From contig NZ_FOIL01000008.1 of NCBI RefSeq assembly GCF_900101295.1, positions 1-64,000 of the forward strand: 64,000 bases of DNA, given 5' to 3'. Shown piece by piece: positions 41,862 through 51,249 of this stretch. Below the pieces are notes generated by a model that was given only the letters and a program-made list of their open reading frames with translations, was not told where the DNA came from and searched no databases. Source of the DNA: [Clostridium] aminophilum. Lineage in GTDB: Bacteria > Bacillota > Clostridia > Lachnospirales > Lachnospiraceae. The position numbers and the translations under genes are program-made. How positions within the stretch are numbered: the stretch's first letter is position 1; each line of letters starts with the position of its first letter.

Positions 41862-41905
41862 GGGGACCCCCATGCCGAATTCCGGTTCGGCATGGGGGTC
41901 TTCTG
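41862..41905 (+). terminator. Terminator of the microcompartment operon
   Basis: GACCCCCATGCCGAA pairs with TTCGGCATGGGGGTC around a short loop and is followed by TTCT. A second small stem (AAAGTCCGC/GCGGACTTT, 41918-41937) lies just beyond it. Confidence 0.85.
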
Positions 41906-42068
41906 CGTCTGCACGCAAAGTCCGCAAGCGGACTTTGATCAAAGTATGGTCAAAACATTGAATTTGACATTTTATTCAGCGTAAGATGAAGAAAATGATC
42001 CGTTTTTTCATGAACAGTTCATCTTGATCGGATATGGTATCATTCAGAAAATAACAGGGGAGGACAGC

Positions 42069-42761
42069 ATGCGGACAATTTTAGTGGTGGAGGACAATGC
42101 CGAGCTGCGTGAGCTCTATGCGCTGGTTCTGCGGAAAGCGGGATATCAGACACTGACCGCGTCGGATGGCGTGGAGGCGTCGTATGCGCTGGAAAAGAAT
42201 TATGTCGATATGACGGTGACGGACATCATGATGCCGAACATGGACGGATATGAATTTGTTCAGAATATCCGCAGCATTAACAAAGAGATGCCGATCCTGA
42301 TGATCACGGCGAAGGATGATTTCAAGTCCAAGAGCAACGGCTTTCACAGCGGTGCAGACGATTATATGGTGAAACCCATCGATGTGAATGAGATGCTTTT
42401 GCGGGTGGACGCGCTGTTCCGCCGTGCCAAGATCGCGCAGGACCGGAAACTGGTTATTGGATCGACGGAACTGGATTATGACGCACTGGCGATCCGGCGG
42501 AATGGCATGGAGGTCACGATTCCGAAGAAGGAATTCTACCTTCTGTATAAGCTGGTCTCTTCGCCGAACAAGATCTTTACCCGCCGTCAGATCATGGATG
42601 AGATCTGGGGAATGGACAATGAATCCGATTCGCAGACCGTCGATGTTCATATCAACCGGCTCCGGAAGCGCTTCGCCGATGATCCGGATTTCCGGATTGA
42701 GACGGTGAGAGGACTGGGATACAAGGCGGTTCTGCAACTTTCCGGAAAAGCGGAAATTTGA
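42069..42761 (+). CDS. OmpR/PhoB-family response regulator
   Basis: A 230-residue regulator. The receiver holds acidic pair ED near residue 8, phospho-acceptor Asp in VTDIMMPNMDGYE (about 51) and KP in YMVKPID. The C-terminal winged helix has the OmpR recognition region (TVDVHINRLRKRF) and ends VRGLGYKAV. The ATG at 42069 has GGGGAGG upstream. It heads a run with a histidine kinase and RND efflux genes, so it probably controls that efflux system in response to an envelope or drug signal. Confidence 0.92.
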   Translation: MRTILVVEDNAELRELYALVLRKAGYQTLTASDGVEASYALEKNYVDMTVTDIMMPNMDGYEFVQNIRSINKEMPILMITAKDDFKSKSNGFHSGADDYMVKPIDVNEMLLRVDALFRRAKIAQDRKLVIGSTELDYDALAIRRNGMEVTIPKKEFYLLYKLVSSPNKIFTRRQIMDEIWGMDNESDSQTVDVHINRLRKRFADDPDFRIETVRGLGYKAVLQLSGKAEI

Positions 42762-42832
42762 TGCGCGGCTGAAACAAGTCGTTTTTACGGGCGCGACGCG
42801 GATTCTTTGCGGGGAATAGAGGAAGGAAGACC

Positions 42833-43849
42833 ATGAAGGGATTTCGTAAATGGTGGATCTATCTGATCGTGATTTCGTTTTTGACGGCAGTGCTGTCGTT
42901 TTTTACCGGTCTGATTGTCGGGTACAATATCATGCGGTTCGGAAACCGGTTCGGCATTCTCGTGCGCTCGCCGATTATCCCGATCGTCGTCACGGCAGGT
43001 TTTGCGATTGTCGGGATCGGCGGCTTTATCTCGATCAAGATTTTCCGGCCCATCAGTCAGATCGCGAATGCCCTCGGAGAAGTCGGAAACGGCAATTTCA
43101 GCGTCCGGTTGAACGATTGGGACGGACTGGATGAAGTGCGTGCGCTCAGTCACACCTTCAATGAGATGGTGCAGGAGCTGGAAGAAACGGAAACGCTGCG
43201 CAATGACTTCGTGTCGAATGTGTCGCATGAATTCAAGACGCCCCTTGCGTCCATCGAGGGATATGCCACGCTGATGATGTCGCCGGAGGCGTCCGCGGAG
43301 GAAATGAAGAATTACGCCAGACGGATCATGACGAGTACCGCGCAGATGTCGGTGCTGATCGGTAATATCCTCGCGCTGTCAAGACTGGACACGGGAGGGA
43401 TTCCCGAGGAGAAGACGGCATTTTCCCTGGACGAACAGCTCCGGGAGGCGATTCTCTCCCTGGAACCGCGATGGTCGGAGAAGAATATTGCATTTGATAT
43501 GGATCTTCCGATGATCAATATCACCGGCTACGAGCATCTTCTCTTTCAGGTCTGGACCAACATCTATGCGAATGCGGTCAAGTTTTCGCCGGAAGGCGGC
43601 TGTATCCGGACCACACTGGAACAGAGGGGAAAACGGGTTTTTGTGACAATCGGCGATGAGGGAATCGGAATGGCGCCTCAGCAGCTCCGGCATGCGTTTG
43701 ATAAATTCTATCAGGCGGATACGGCGCACAAGGCGGAAGGAAACGGTCTGGGACTGGCACTGGCCAAAAAGATCGTGGAGATCTCCGGCGGAAAAATCTC
43801 GGCGAAGAGTGAGCAGGGGAAAGGAACCGAGTTTATGATCGAACTGTAA
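42833..43849 (+). CDS. Membrane sensor histidine kinase
   Basis: A 338-residue kinase. Two membrane helices (about 7-30 and 46-70) with a very short outside loop, then HAMP (72-125), the phospho-acceptor His in VSHEFKTPLASIEGY near 137, N-box NIYANAVKFSP near 246, and G boxes GDEGIGM and GNGLGLALAKKI. Because the outer loop is so small it likely senses within the membrane or through a partner, like intramembrane-sensing kinases linked to antimicrobial resistance. Pairs with the regulator 72 bases upstream. Confidence 0.92.
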   Translation: MKGFRKWWIYLIVISFLTAVLSFFTGLIVGYNIMRFGNRFGILVRSPIIPIVVTAGFAIVGIGGFISIKIFRPISQIANALGEVGNGNFSVRLNDWDGLDEVRALSHTFNEMVQELEETETLRNDFVSNVSHEFKTPLASIEGYATLMMSPEASAEEMKNYARRIMTSTAQMSVLIGNILALSRLDTGGIPEEKTAFSLDEQLREAILSLEPRWSEKNIAFDMDLPMINITGYEHLLFQVWTNIYANAVKFSPEGGCIRTTLEQRGKRVFVTIGDEGIGMAPQQLRHAFDKFYQADTAHKAEGNGLGLALAKKIVEISGGKISAKSEQGKGTEFMIEL

Positions 43850-43987
43850 CAACGCGGAAACTGTTGCCGGAAAAAGAAAAAGCGGGGCCGTTCCGATATG
43901 CCGGCAAACCTGTGAAAGCGTATTCCGGTGAGAATCACATACAGAATCAGTTGTCGCAAAATGGAAAGACAAAGGAGACATAAGAAC

Positions 43988-45121
43988 ATGAAGAAGTCAA
44001 CAGTTATTATTCTGGCTGCCGTTGCCGCTGTAATCGGTTTTGCCGTCTTTCGACGGATGAATCAGTCAAAGCCGTTTGCGGCGGGACAGTCCCTGCCGGT
44101 TGTGGAGACCGTAAATCCGGTGTACGGAAAGATCAGCAACGAGACGGCTCTCATCGGAACCATCATGCCGTCGGATTCCGTTGCGGTCACTGCCAAAGCG
44201 GGCGGTGATGTCACCGGCGTCTTTGTGAAAGCCGGAGATACCGTCAACGCCGGTGATTTGATCTGCACCATTGACACGAAGCAGGTGAGCTCCGCCAAGA
44301 CGACGCTGGACAACGCGAGACTTTCTCTGAAATCGGCGCAGGATACCCTGAGCCGGGAAAAGCTTCTCTATGATGCGGGAGATCTCAGTCAGCAGGATTA
44401 CGATAATTATGTGAATCAGGCGGAGAAGGCGAAAGTCAGTTTTGAGTCCGCGCAGACGGCTTATCAGACGCAGATGGATTACGCCAATGTCAGGGCAAAG
44501 ATCAGCGGCGTGGTGGAACAGTGCAGCATCGAAGTCAATGACTCGCTGAATGCTGGCGCGTCCATCTGCGTGATCACCGGCGCCGGTGCCAGGGAAGTGC
44601 ATTTTTCCGTGACGGAGCGGATCCGCGGGGCACTGGCAGTCGGCGATGAACTCAAAGTTCAGAAAAATGATGACACATACACGGCGAACATCACGGAGGT
44701 GAGCACGATGGCGAATTCGTCCACCGGGCTTTATGAGATCAAGGCGGCGTTCAATGAGACTTCGGGGGATGTGTCTGCATTTTCCAACGGATCGATGGCG
44801 AAGATCCGCGTGGTATCCAGCCATGCGGACAATGTCATGATTCTGCCGAAGGACTGCATTTACAGTGAGAGCGCAGGAGACTTTGTCTATACCGTGACCG
44901 ATCATGTACTGAAAAAAGTTCAGGTTACTACCGGCATGGAGGATCCGGAAAACATCGAGATTACCGATGGCCTCACCACCGATGATGTTGTCTGCTCGAC
45001 CTGGAGTTCGGAGCTGGATGACGGAACGAAAGTCCGCCTGAAGGGCGAAAGCACGGAGACTTCTCCGGAAGAAGCCTCCGGCTCGGAAGGAATGTCGGGA
45101 GCACCGGCCGGAAGACCGTAA
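43988..45121 (+). CDS. RND efflux membrane-fusion (adaptor) protein
   Basis: A 378-residue HlyD/AcrA-type adaptor. An N-terminal membrane anchor (residues 4-22) is followed by barrel-sandwich halves (VTAKAGGDVTGVFVKAGDTV near 58 and YANVRAKISGVVEQ near 160), an alpha-hairpin between them, and a beta-barrel. The C-terminal ~20 residues are Glu/Ser-rich. The ATG at 43988 is preceded by AAAGGAG. It lies directly upstream of the RND pump, which it would link to the outer components. Confidence 0.9.
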   Translation: MKKSTVIILAAVAAVIGFAVFRRMNQSKPFAAGQSLPVVETVNPVYGKISNETALIGTIMPSDSVAVTAKAGGDVTGVFVKAGDTVNAGDLICTIDTKQVSSAKTTLDNARLSLKSAQDTLSREKLLYDAGDLSQQDYDNYVNQAEKAKVSFESAQTAYQTQMDYANVRAKISGVVEQCSIEVNDSLNAGASICVITGAGAREVHFSVTERIRGALAVGDELKVQKNDDTYTANITEVSTMANSSTGLYEIKAAFNETSGDVSAFSNGSMAKIRVVSSHADNVMILPKDCIYSESAGDFVYTVTDHVLKKVQVTTGMEDPENIEITDGLTTDDVVCSTWSSELDDGTKVRLKGESTETSPEEASGSEGMSGAPAGRP

Positions 45122-45170
45122 GATCATGCGCCGGGCGAAGGAAATGTGAGATAAGAGGAGACATTTTACC

Positions 45171-48100
45171 ATGGGTGGTTTAACAAAGTTTATACTGCGA
45201 CGGCCGGTAACCGCGATCTTATCGGTCATCTGTCTGGTGGTGTTCGGCATCATGTCGATTCGGAACATGACGCTGGAGCTGTCGCCGGACATGAATATGT
45301 CCATGATGATCGTCATGACCAGCTACAGCGGAGCCAGCGCGGAAGACGTCGCCGAGCTGGTGACCAAGCCGATTGAGAATTCAGTCAGCACACTGTCGGG
45401 ACTGGACTCCATGTCCTCCACATCTAGTGAAGGTTCTTCCCGGATCATGCTCTCGTATGATTACGGAACGGACATGGACGATGCCTATGACGAGGTAAAA
45501 AAGAAGGTCGATCAGATCAAGTCGAGTCTTCCGGACGACTGTTCGACGCCGCAGATCATCTCGATGAATATGAACTCTTCTGAGGATATCCGGCTGAATA
45601 TTGAGAACAGCGGATATGCGGAGGAAGATCTCTACAACTATGTCAAGGACCGCATCAAGCCGGAATTTGAGAAGCTGGCGGATGTGGCGGATGTCAGCCT
45701 CCGGGGCGGAAGACAGAAATATGTCTCCATCACGCTGAACGAGGAGGCCATGAAACAGTACGGCGTCACCATGAGTTCCATTGTATCGGATCTCAAGGCG
45801 GCGGATGCGACGATTCCGGGCGGAAGCACCAAGGAGGGAAGTCAGGAATACTCCGTCTCCACGCGTATGAACTACAAGACCATGGAGCTTCTGAGCGAGA
45901 TTCCGCTGACCACTTCCGACAATTCCATTGTCTACCTCGGGGATGTCGCCACCGTCGAGTATGCCCAGAAGTCCAGCAGCAGTATTTCCCGCTATGACGG
46001 AAAGGGAGTTGTGTCCATCGGCCTCAGCAAACAGCAGAGTTCGACGGCCATGAGTATTTCCAACGCGGTCAAAAAGACGGTGGCATCGCTGGAAGCCGCG
46101 GATCCGAATCTGAAGATCACCGTGGTGGATGACAATGCCGATTCCATCATGGACTCCCTGACCGACGTGGCGAAGACACTGGTTCTGGCGGTCATCATTT
46201 CCATGATCGTCATCTGGCTCTTCTTCGGTGATCTGAAGGCGTCCATGATCGTCGGAAGCTCCATTCCATGTTCGATTCTTGCGGCACTGATCTGCATGTA
46301 TTTCATGAACTTTTCGCTGAATGTCGTGACGCTGGCGGCTCTCTCCCTCGGCGTCGGCATGATGGTTGACAACTCCATCGTTGTTCTGGAGAGTTGTTTC
46401 CGCGCGACGTCCAGGATGGATACCAGAGCGGGACTCATCGAGTATGCCCGGAGCGCATTGGAGGGAACCAATATTGTCGGACTGTCCGTTGCCGCCTCCA
46501 CGGCGACTACCTGCGTCGTGTTTATTCCGCTGGCACTGATCTCCGGTATGGCGGGACAGATGTTCAAGCCGCTGGGATTTACGATCGTGTTCTGTATGGT
46601 GGCTTCGCTCCTCTCCGCCATTACCGTGGTACCGCTCTGCTATATGCTGTATCAGCCGAAAGAACGCGAGAAAGCACCGTTTAACCGGCCGATCCTCAGT
46701 CTTCAGGACGGATACCGGAAACTGATGAAAAAAGTGCTTCCGCACAGTAAACTGGCGATTCTTTTATCCATTGTCCTGTTTGTCGGATCGATTTTCCTTG
46801 CATCCAACCTTACCATGGAGCTGATGAGTGCGGATGACAACGGAGAAGTCTCGATTTCCGTAAAGACAAGACCGGGCATTCAGCTGGAAAAAATGGAGCC
46901 GATTCTGAATGAGATCGAGGAGATCGTCACGGCGGATCCGGATGTGGAACATTATTCCACTTCCTTCTCCTCCGGCGGTATGAGGGGAAGCTCATCCGCA
47001 TCCATCACCTGCGAGCTGAAGGACGACCGCGAGCTTTCCACCGATGAGACGGTGACGAAATTCCAGAAGGAGCTGGCGGACATCACCAACTGCACCATTT
47101 CCGTCAGTGCCAGCGGTTCCATGAGTATGATGAGCGACCGGTCGAACAGTTATTCCGTTCTTCTGCAGGGCGCGGATTACTCGAAAGTCAAGGAGGTGAC
47201 CAACAAGATTGTGAGTGAACTGAAGGGACGGGATGATGTCACCCGCGTTCACTCCTCCATCGAGAACTCGTCCCCGGTGATTGCGGTGGACGTCGACGCG
47301 ATCCGCGCGAAGGCCAACGGCCTGACCGCCTCCCAGATCGGCAATGCGGTCTACAGCGCGCTCAGCGGTTCGTCCCCTATCAACATCACGGTGGACGGAG
47401 AGGATGTTTCGGTCACGGTGGAATATCCGGAAGACGCTTATGCGGATCTCTCGGCTGTAAAGAATATTCTTCTGACGAACTCAAAGAAGGGACAGGTGGC
47501 ATTGACGGATGTGGCAGACGTTCACTATGAGGATTCTCCGGCGTCCATCTCCCGTGAGGACAAGCAGTACCGCGTGACGATCAGCGCATCCTACACGGGC
47601 CTGGCCACCAGATCAACGCAGCAGACGATTTTTCAGGAAGTGGTACAGCCGAATCTGAGCGATCAGGTCACCACCGGCGTCAACAGCCGTGACCGATCCC
47701 GGAACAGTGAGTTCGAAAGCCTCGGCGGCGCGCTGGCAATCGCGGTGTTCCTGATCTTTGTCGTGATGGCGTCGCAGTTTGAGTCGGTGAAATACTCGGC
47801 GATGGTTATGACCACGATCCCGTTTTCCGTCATCGGTTCCTTCGCTCTTCTGTGGCTGACGGATGTCTCCCTCAGTATGGTAGCCCTGATCGGCTTCCTC
47901 ATGCTGATCGGAACTGCGGTAAATAACGGTATTCTCTATGTGGACACGACGAACCAGTACCGCGCGACCATGGATATGGACACGGCCCTCGTTGAGGCAG
48001 GAGCGACGCGAATGCGCCCGATCCTGATGACGACAATGACAACCGTGCTCTCGATGATTCCGCTGGCACTTGGAGTCGGAAGCTCGGGATCTTACACACA

Positions 48101-48233
48101 GGCCCTCGCTTTGGTTAACATCGGCGGACTGATCACTTCCACCATCCTGTGTCTGATCGTGCTTCCGGGATATTACAAGATCATGAGCGGCGGAAAAGCG
48201 CTGAGAGAGGACCCGTTTGCGGACATCGACTGA
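45171..48233 (+). CDS. RND-family efflux pump
   Basis: A 1020-residue proton-driven pump with 12 membrane helices in two repeats and two large external loops, as in AcrB/SwrC. It begins with FILRRPVTAILSVICLV. The helix-4 proton site reads MMVDNSIVVLE, with Asp-Asn instead of Asp-Asp, and the helix-10 site reads TAVNNGILYVD instead of a Lys-bearing AKN; comparable substitutions occur in Gram-positive SwrC-type pumps. It follows its adaptor by 49 bases. The substrate is unknown; amphiphilic drugs, lipids or bile salts are possible. Confidence 0.92.
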   Translation: MGGLTKFILRRPVTAILSVICLVVFGIMSIRNMTLELSPDMNMSMMIVMTSYSGASAEDVAELVTKPIENSVSTLSGLDSMSSTSSEGSSRIMLSYDYGTDMDDAYDEVKKKVDQIKSSLPDDCSTPQIISMNMNSSEDIRLNIENSGYAEEDLYNYVKDRIKPEFEKLADVADVSLRGGRQKYVSITLNEEAMKQYGVTMSSIVSDLKAADATIPGGSTKEGSQEYSVSTRMNYKTMELLSEIPLTTSDNSIVYLGDVATVEYAQKSSSSISRYDGKGVVSIGLSKQQSSTAMSISNAVKKTVASLEAADPNLKITVVDDNADSIMDSLTDVAKTLVLAVIISMIVIWLFFGDLKASMIVGSSIPCSILAALICMYFMNFSLNVVTLAALSLGVGMMVDNSIVVLESCFRATSRMDTRAGLIEYARSALEGTNIVGLSVAASTATTCVVFIPLALISGMAGQMFKPLGFTIVFCMVASLLSAITVVPLCYMLYQPKEREKAPFNRPILSLQDGYRKLMKKVLPHSKLAILLSIVLFVGSIFLASNLTMELMSADDNGEVSISVKTRPGIQLEKMEPILNEIEEIVTADPDVEHYSTSFSSGGMRGSSSASITCELKDDRELSTDETVTKFQKELADITNCTISVSASGSMSMMSDRSNSYSVLLQGADYSKVKEVTNKIVSELKGRDDVTRVHSSIENSSPVIAVDVDAIRAKANGLTASQIGNAVYSALSGSSPINITVDGEDVSVTVEYPEDAYADLSAVKNILLTNSKKGQVALTDVADVHYEDSPASISREDKQYRVTISASYTGLATRSTQQTIFQEVVQPNLSDQVTTGVNSRDRSRNSEFESLGGALAIAVFLIFVVMASQFESVKYSAMVMTTIPFSVIGSFALLWLTDVSLSMVALIGFLMLIGTAVNNGILYVDTTNQYRATMDMDTALVEAGATRMRPILMTTMTTVLSMIPLALGVGSSGSYTQALALVNIGGLITSTILCLIVLPGYYKIMSGGKALREDPFADID

Positions 48234-48271
48234 GCGCGGAAGCGCGGGATCCGGTGCCCGGGAGACCGGCG

Positions 48272-49693
48272 ATGAGAAAAAACGGGATACGGCGAACGAA
48301 TAAGAGATGTATGGTGAAAGACAGAAAAGAGATGACGGAAGAGATGAGAGATAAGAAAAAAGCGGGAAACGGCGGCATCGTCCGTCGGCTTCTCGCCGGT
48401 GCGGTGCTGGTCGGATGTCTTTCCGCCCTCGGTCCGGTGGAGGCTCTGGCGGCAAAACGGCCGTATGCCTACGGGACTTCCGGGGAAGACGAAGAAGCAT
48501 ATGGCCCGGCTCTCGCCGGCAATGCCGCCTCCACCGGAACCGGGATTGCCGGAATCTCCGGAGCCGACGGCATTGCGGCAGCGTCCGCGCTGGATGCGTC
48601 GACGGGGTCAGGACCGAATCAGATTGTGGAAGACAATGCCGAAGCAGCGGCAAAACGGGCCGCTCTTGCGGACAATACACTGGAGTTTTCGGAGATTGCG
48701 GGCCGGATCGAGAATTACAATGTCTCCTTCCGCAACACAAAAAGTACGACACTCGGTAAACTGATCAATCAGGGCGTGATCTCCGAACTGACCGAGGAGG
48801 CCCGCGATCTCACCAAGGAAGCGGATGATCTGAAGGAAGACGAGATGGACGAAGAGGACAAGGCGCTCTATGAGAGTTACCGCCTCACGGCAAATGAACT
48901 CCGGAAGAAGGCAGCCGATATCCGGCATACCGAGACGGATTCCCTGGAAACGTCGCTCCGGCAGAGCCGGAACTCCCTGATCAAGATGGTACAGAACCAG
49001 TACATTGCCTATGAAAAGGCGAAATACTCCCTGAATGCGGCAAGAAAGAGCGAGGCGGCATGCGAAAATGACCTTTCGGCCGCACAGACAAAACAGTCGG
49101 CGGGACTTGCCTCGGAAGCCGATGTTCTGGAAGCGCGGAATAAGCTTCTCGCCGCGCAGAAAAAGACGATGAGCGCTGAGTCACAGCTTTCCGGCGCGAA
49201 GAATAAGATTCTGATCAGCCTTGGATGGGATGTGGATGCGGATGTGGAGATCACGGATATTCCGGCGCCGGATATGAGTCTGATCGCCTCCATCGACCTT
49301 GCTGCGGACACACAGACGGCGATTACCTCCAACTATTCCCTGATCACCACCAGAAAGGGTTCCTCGAAGACCACAGCGGCAAAGACGCAGAAGAACCGGG
49401 CGGTGACGGCGTCCAAGACGATGATCACCTCTTCGATGAACACGCTCTACGCGGCGGTGGTGTCAAAGCAGCAGGCTTACGATGCGGCGCAGGATGCCTG
49501 GGCAAAAGCGCAGAATGACTGGAACAGCGCGCAGATCAAATACCGCGGAGGCCTTTCCGGCCGGTCGGAGTATCTCAGCGCGGAGGCGGCATATGAAAAT
49601 GCCCTTGCGAGCGAAAAGAGCGCGGAGCTGGACCTGATCTCCGCGATGCAGACCTATGACTGGGCCGTGGCCGGACTGATCGCAAACGGATGA
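48272..49693 (+). CDS. TolC-like coiled-coil export protein, first copy
   Basis: A secreted or anchored protein of about 473 residues: a long basic N-region, a hydrophobic signal (LLAGAVLVGCLSALG, ending ALA), a low-complexity Gly/Ala/Ser part, then long coiled coils of the TolC/OEP type (QNQYIAYEKAKYSLNAA and later TLYAAVVSKQQAYDAAQ halves). The amphipathic strands that form TolC's outer-membrane barrel (GLSLSQPLF-like) are not seen. It follows the RND gene by 38 bases. The start at 48272 (CGGGAG 7 bases upstream) is the best of several; 48311 is an alternative. Confidence 0.72.
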   Translation: MRKNGIRRTNKRCMVKDRKEMTEEMRDKKKAGNGGIVRRLLAGAVLVGCLSALGPVEALAAKRPYAYGTSGEDEEAYGPALAGNAASTGTGIAGISGADGIAAASALDASTGSGPNQIVEDNAEAAAKRAALADNTLEFSEIAGRIENYNVSFRNTKSTTLGKLINQGVISELTEEARDLTKEADDLKEDEMDEEDKALYESYRLTANELRKKAADIRHTETDSLETSLRQSRNSLIKMVQNQYIAYEKAKYSLNAARKSEAACENDLSAAQTKQSAGLASEADVLEARNKLLAAQKKTMSAESQLSGAKNKILISLGWDVDADVEITDIPAPDMSLIASIDLAADTQTAITSNYSLITTRKGSSKTTAAKTQKNRAVTASKTMITSSMNTLYAAVVSKQQAYDAAQDAWAKAQNDWNSAQIKYRGGLSGRSEYLSAEAAYENALASEKSAELDLISAMQTYDWAVAGLIANG

Positions 49694-49788
49694 AGCGATG
49701 GTATGCCGGACACGAAATGACAGACCGCCATCGGACTGCGGAGCAGACGGTGCAAACGGTTGTGATACAGCAGAAGGAGAACAGACGG

Positions 49789-51045
49789 ATGGAGAACAGA
49801 AAAACAAGAAACGGAAAACAAATCCGGAGGATGATCGCCTCTGTGGTTCTGTCCGGTGCGCTGGCGGTGCCGTTTTGCCCGCTGACGGCGTATGCCGCGC
49901 CGGAATCGGCCTACAGCGCCGAAACCTGGGAAAAACTCCGGGACAATAAGATGGAATACGATGAGATTTCCCTTCTCGTGCAGGAGTACAACCCGTATTA
50001 CCTGAACAACGCCGCGTCTTATGCGGACAGTAAGACGACGGAAAACGCAAATGAGATCCGTCAGGGAAAAATGGAAGATGCGGAAGATCTGGAGAGCAGT
50101 GCCGACCAGATGGCGGACAATGCCGATTCGCTGATGGATCAGCTGGAGGAACTGGTGGAATCGGGGGCAACCGGAGCATCCGGCCTCGCGTCGAGCTACG
50201 CTTCCTTAAAGGCGTCCTCGGCGCTCCTTCATCAGAATTCCATCACGACGCGGCAGTCGGCGAATACCTCTTATGAGGATGCAGACACGAAGGCACTGAA
50301 TCAGCGGAAGAAACAGACCGCTCTCATTGTGCAGGCGCAGGGCCTGTTTGCGTCCTACAATCTCGCCCGGATCTCGGTGCCGGTGATCGAGAACAGCATT
50401 GCCATGGCGGAGCGCAATGTGGCCCGCGTGCAGAATAAGATTGCGGCGGGCACTGCGACGCAGTCGGCGCTTCTCAGCGCGCAGAACTCCCTGAAATCCC
50501 TGCAGGGCACGCTGACGTCCACAAAAGCCAGCGTGGAGTCGGTTCGGCAGAGCCTTCTTCTGAACACCGGCTGGGCGTCGACGGATAGTCCGGAGATCTG
50601 CGGGGTTCCGGAACCGGATCTTTCCCGGATCGAAACGATGAATCCCGATGCGGATGTTCAGACGGCGCTGGACGAGAACATTTCCCTGAAACTGGACCGG
50701 AAGACACTGACGAATATGGATTCCGGCACGACGGATTACCAGAATCAGGTTCGCACGATCGCATCGGAGGAGCAGACCATCCGAAATTCCGTAAAGTCTC
50801 TCTATCAGACGATTCTCACCGACCGGGCCGCGCTGGAGACGGCGCAGTCCGCTGTGGATGTGCAGCAGAAAAAGCTTTCGTCCATGCAGACGTCCTTCGG
50901 CGCCGGCCTCTGCACGAAAAATGAGCTTTTGGATCAGGAGGCATCCGCCGCGTCCGCGGAAGTGGACCTTATCACGGCGAAAATCAATCTGCAGCAGGCG
51001 ATCCAGACCTACGAATGGGCCCTGCAGGGATATATGACATCCTGA
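49789..51045 (+). CDS. TolC-like coiled-coil export protein, second copy
   Basis: A 418-residue paralogue of the preceding gene, with a signal peptide (basic start, hydrophobic SVVLSGALAVPF, cleavage after AYA) and the same helical-hairpin repeats (ARISVPVIENSIAMAERN; TLTSTKASVESVRQSLLLNTGW). The ends of the two proteins correspond (ISAMQTYDWAVAGL against LQQAIQTYEWALQGY). No barrel strands seen. The start at 49789 follows AAGGAG; an in-frame ATG at 49690 overlapping the previous stop has no site. The pair may form a mixed tube with the adaptor. Confidence 0.72.
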   Translation: MENRKTRNGKQIRRMIASVVLSGALAVPFCPLTAYAAPESAYSAETWEKLRDNKMEYDEISLLVQEYNPYYLNNAASYADSKTTENANEIRQGKMEDAEDLESSADQMADNADSLMDQLEELVESGATGASGLASSYASLKASSALLHQNSITTRQSANTSYEDADTKALNQRKKQTALIVQAQGLFASYNLARISVPVIENSIAMAERNVARVQNKIAAGTATQSALLSAQNSLKSLQGTLTSTKASVESVRQSLLLNTGWASTDSPEICGVPEPDLSRIETMNPDADVQTALDENISLKLDRKTLTNMDSGTTDYQNQVRTIASEEQTIRNSVKSLYQTILTDRAALETAQSAVDVQQKKLSSMQTSFGAGLCTKNELLDQEASAASAEVDLITAKINLQQAIQTYEWALQGYMTS

Positions 51046-51077
51046 CGGTAAGAAAACAGAAGAAACAGACGGAATTA

Positions 51078-51117
51078 CCCGGGGCGGAGCAGCTGCTGTG
51101 CCTCGGGATTTTTCTTT
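51078..51117 (+). terminator. Terminator of the RND operon
   Basis: CCCGGGGCGGAGCAG pairs with CTGCTGTGCCTCGGGA with mismatches and is followed by TTTTTCTTTCC. Confidence 0.75.
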
Positions 51118-51249
51118 CCGGTTCGACTGTGACAGGGACAGGGACTGCAGGACATCTTTCAGAAAATGCCTGAAAAGTCCTGATTTGATGTATAATAAGC
51201 GGTATGAGACCAATAACCTCAGATTATGAGAAATATCGGGGAGGAAGAG

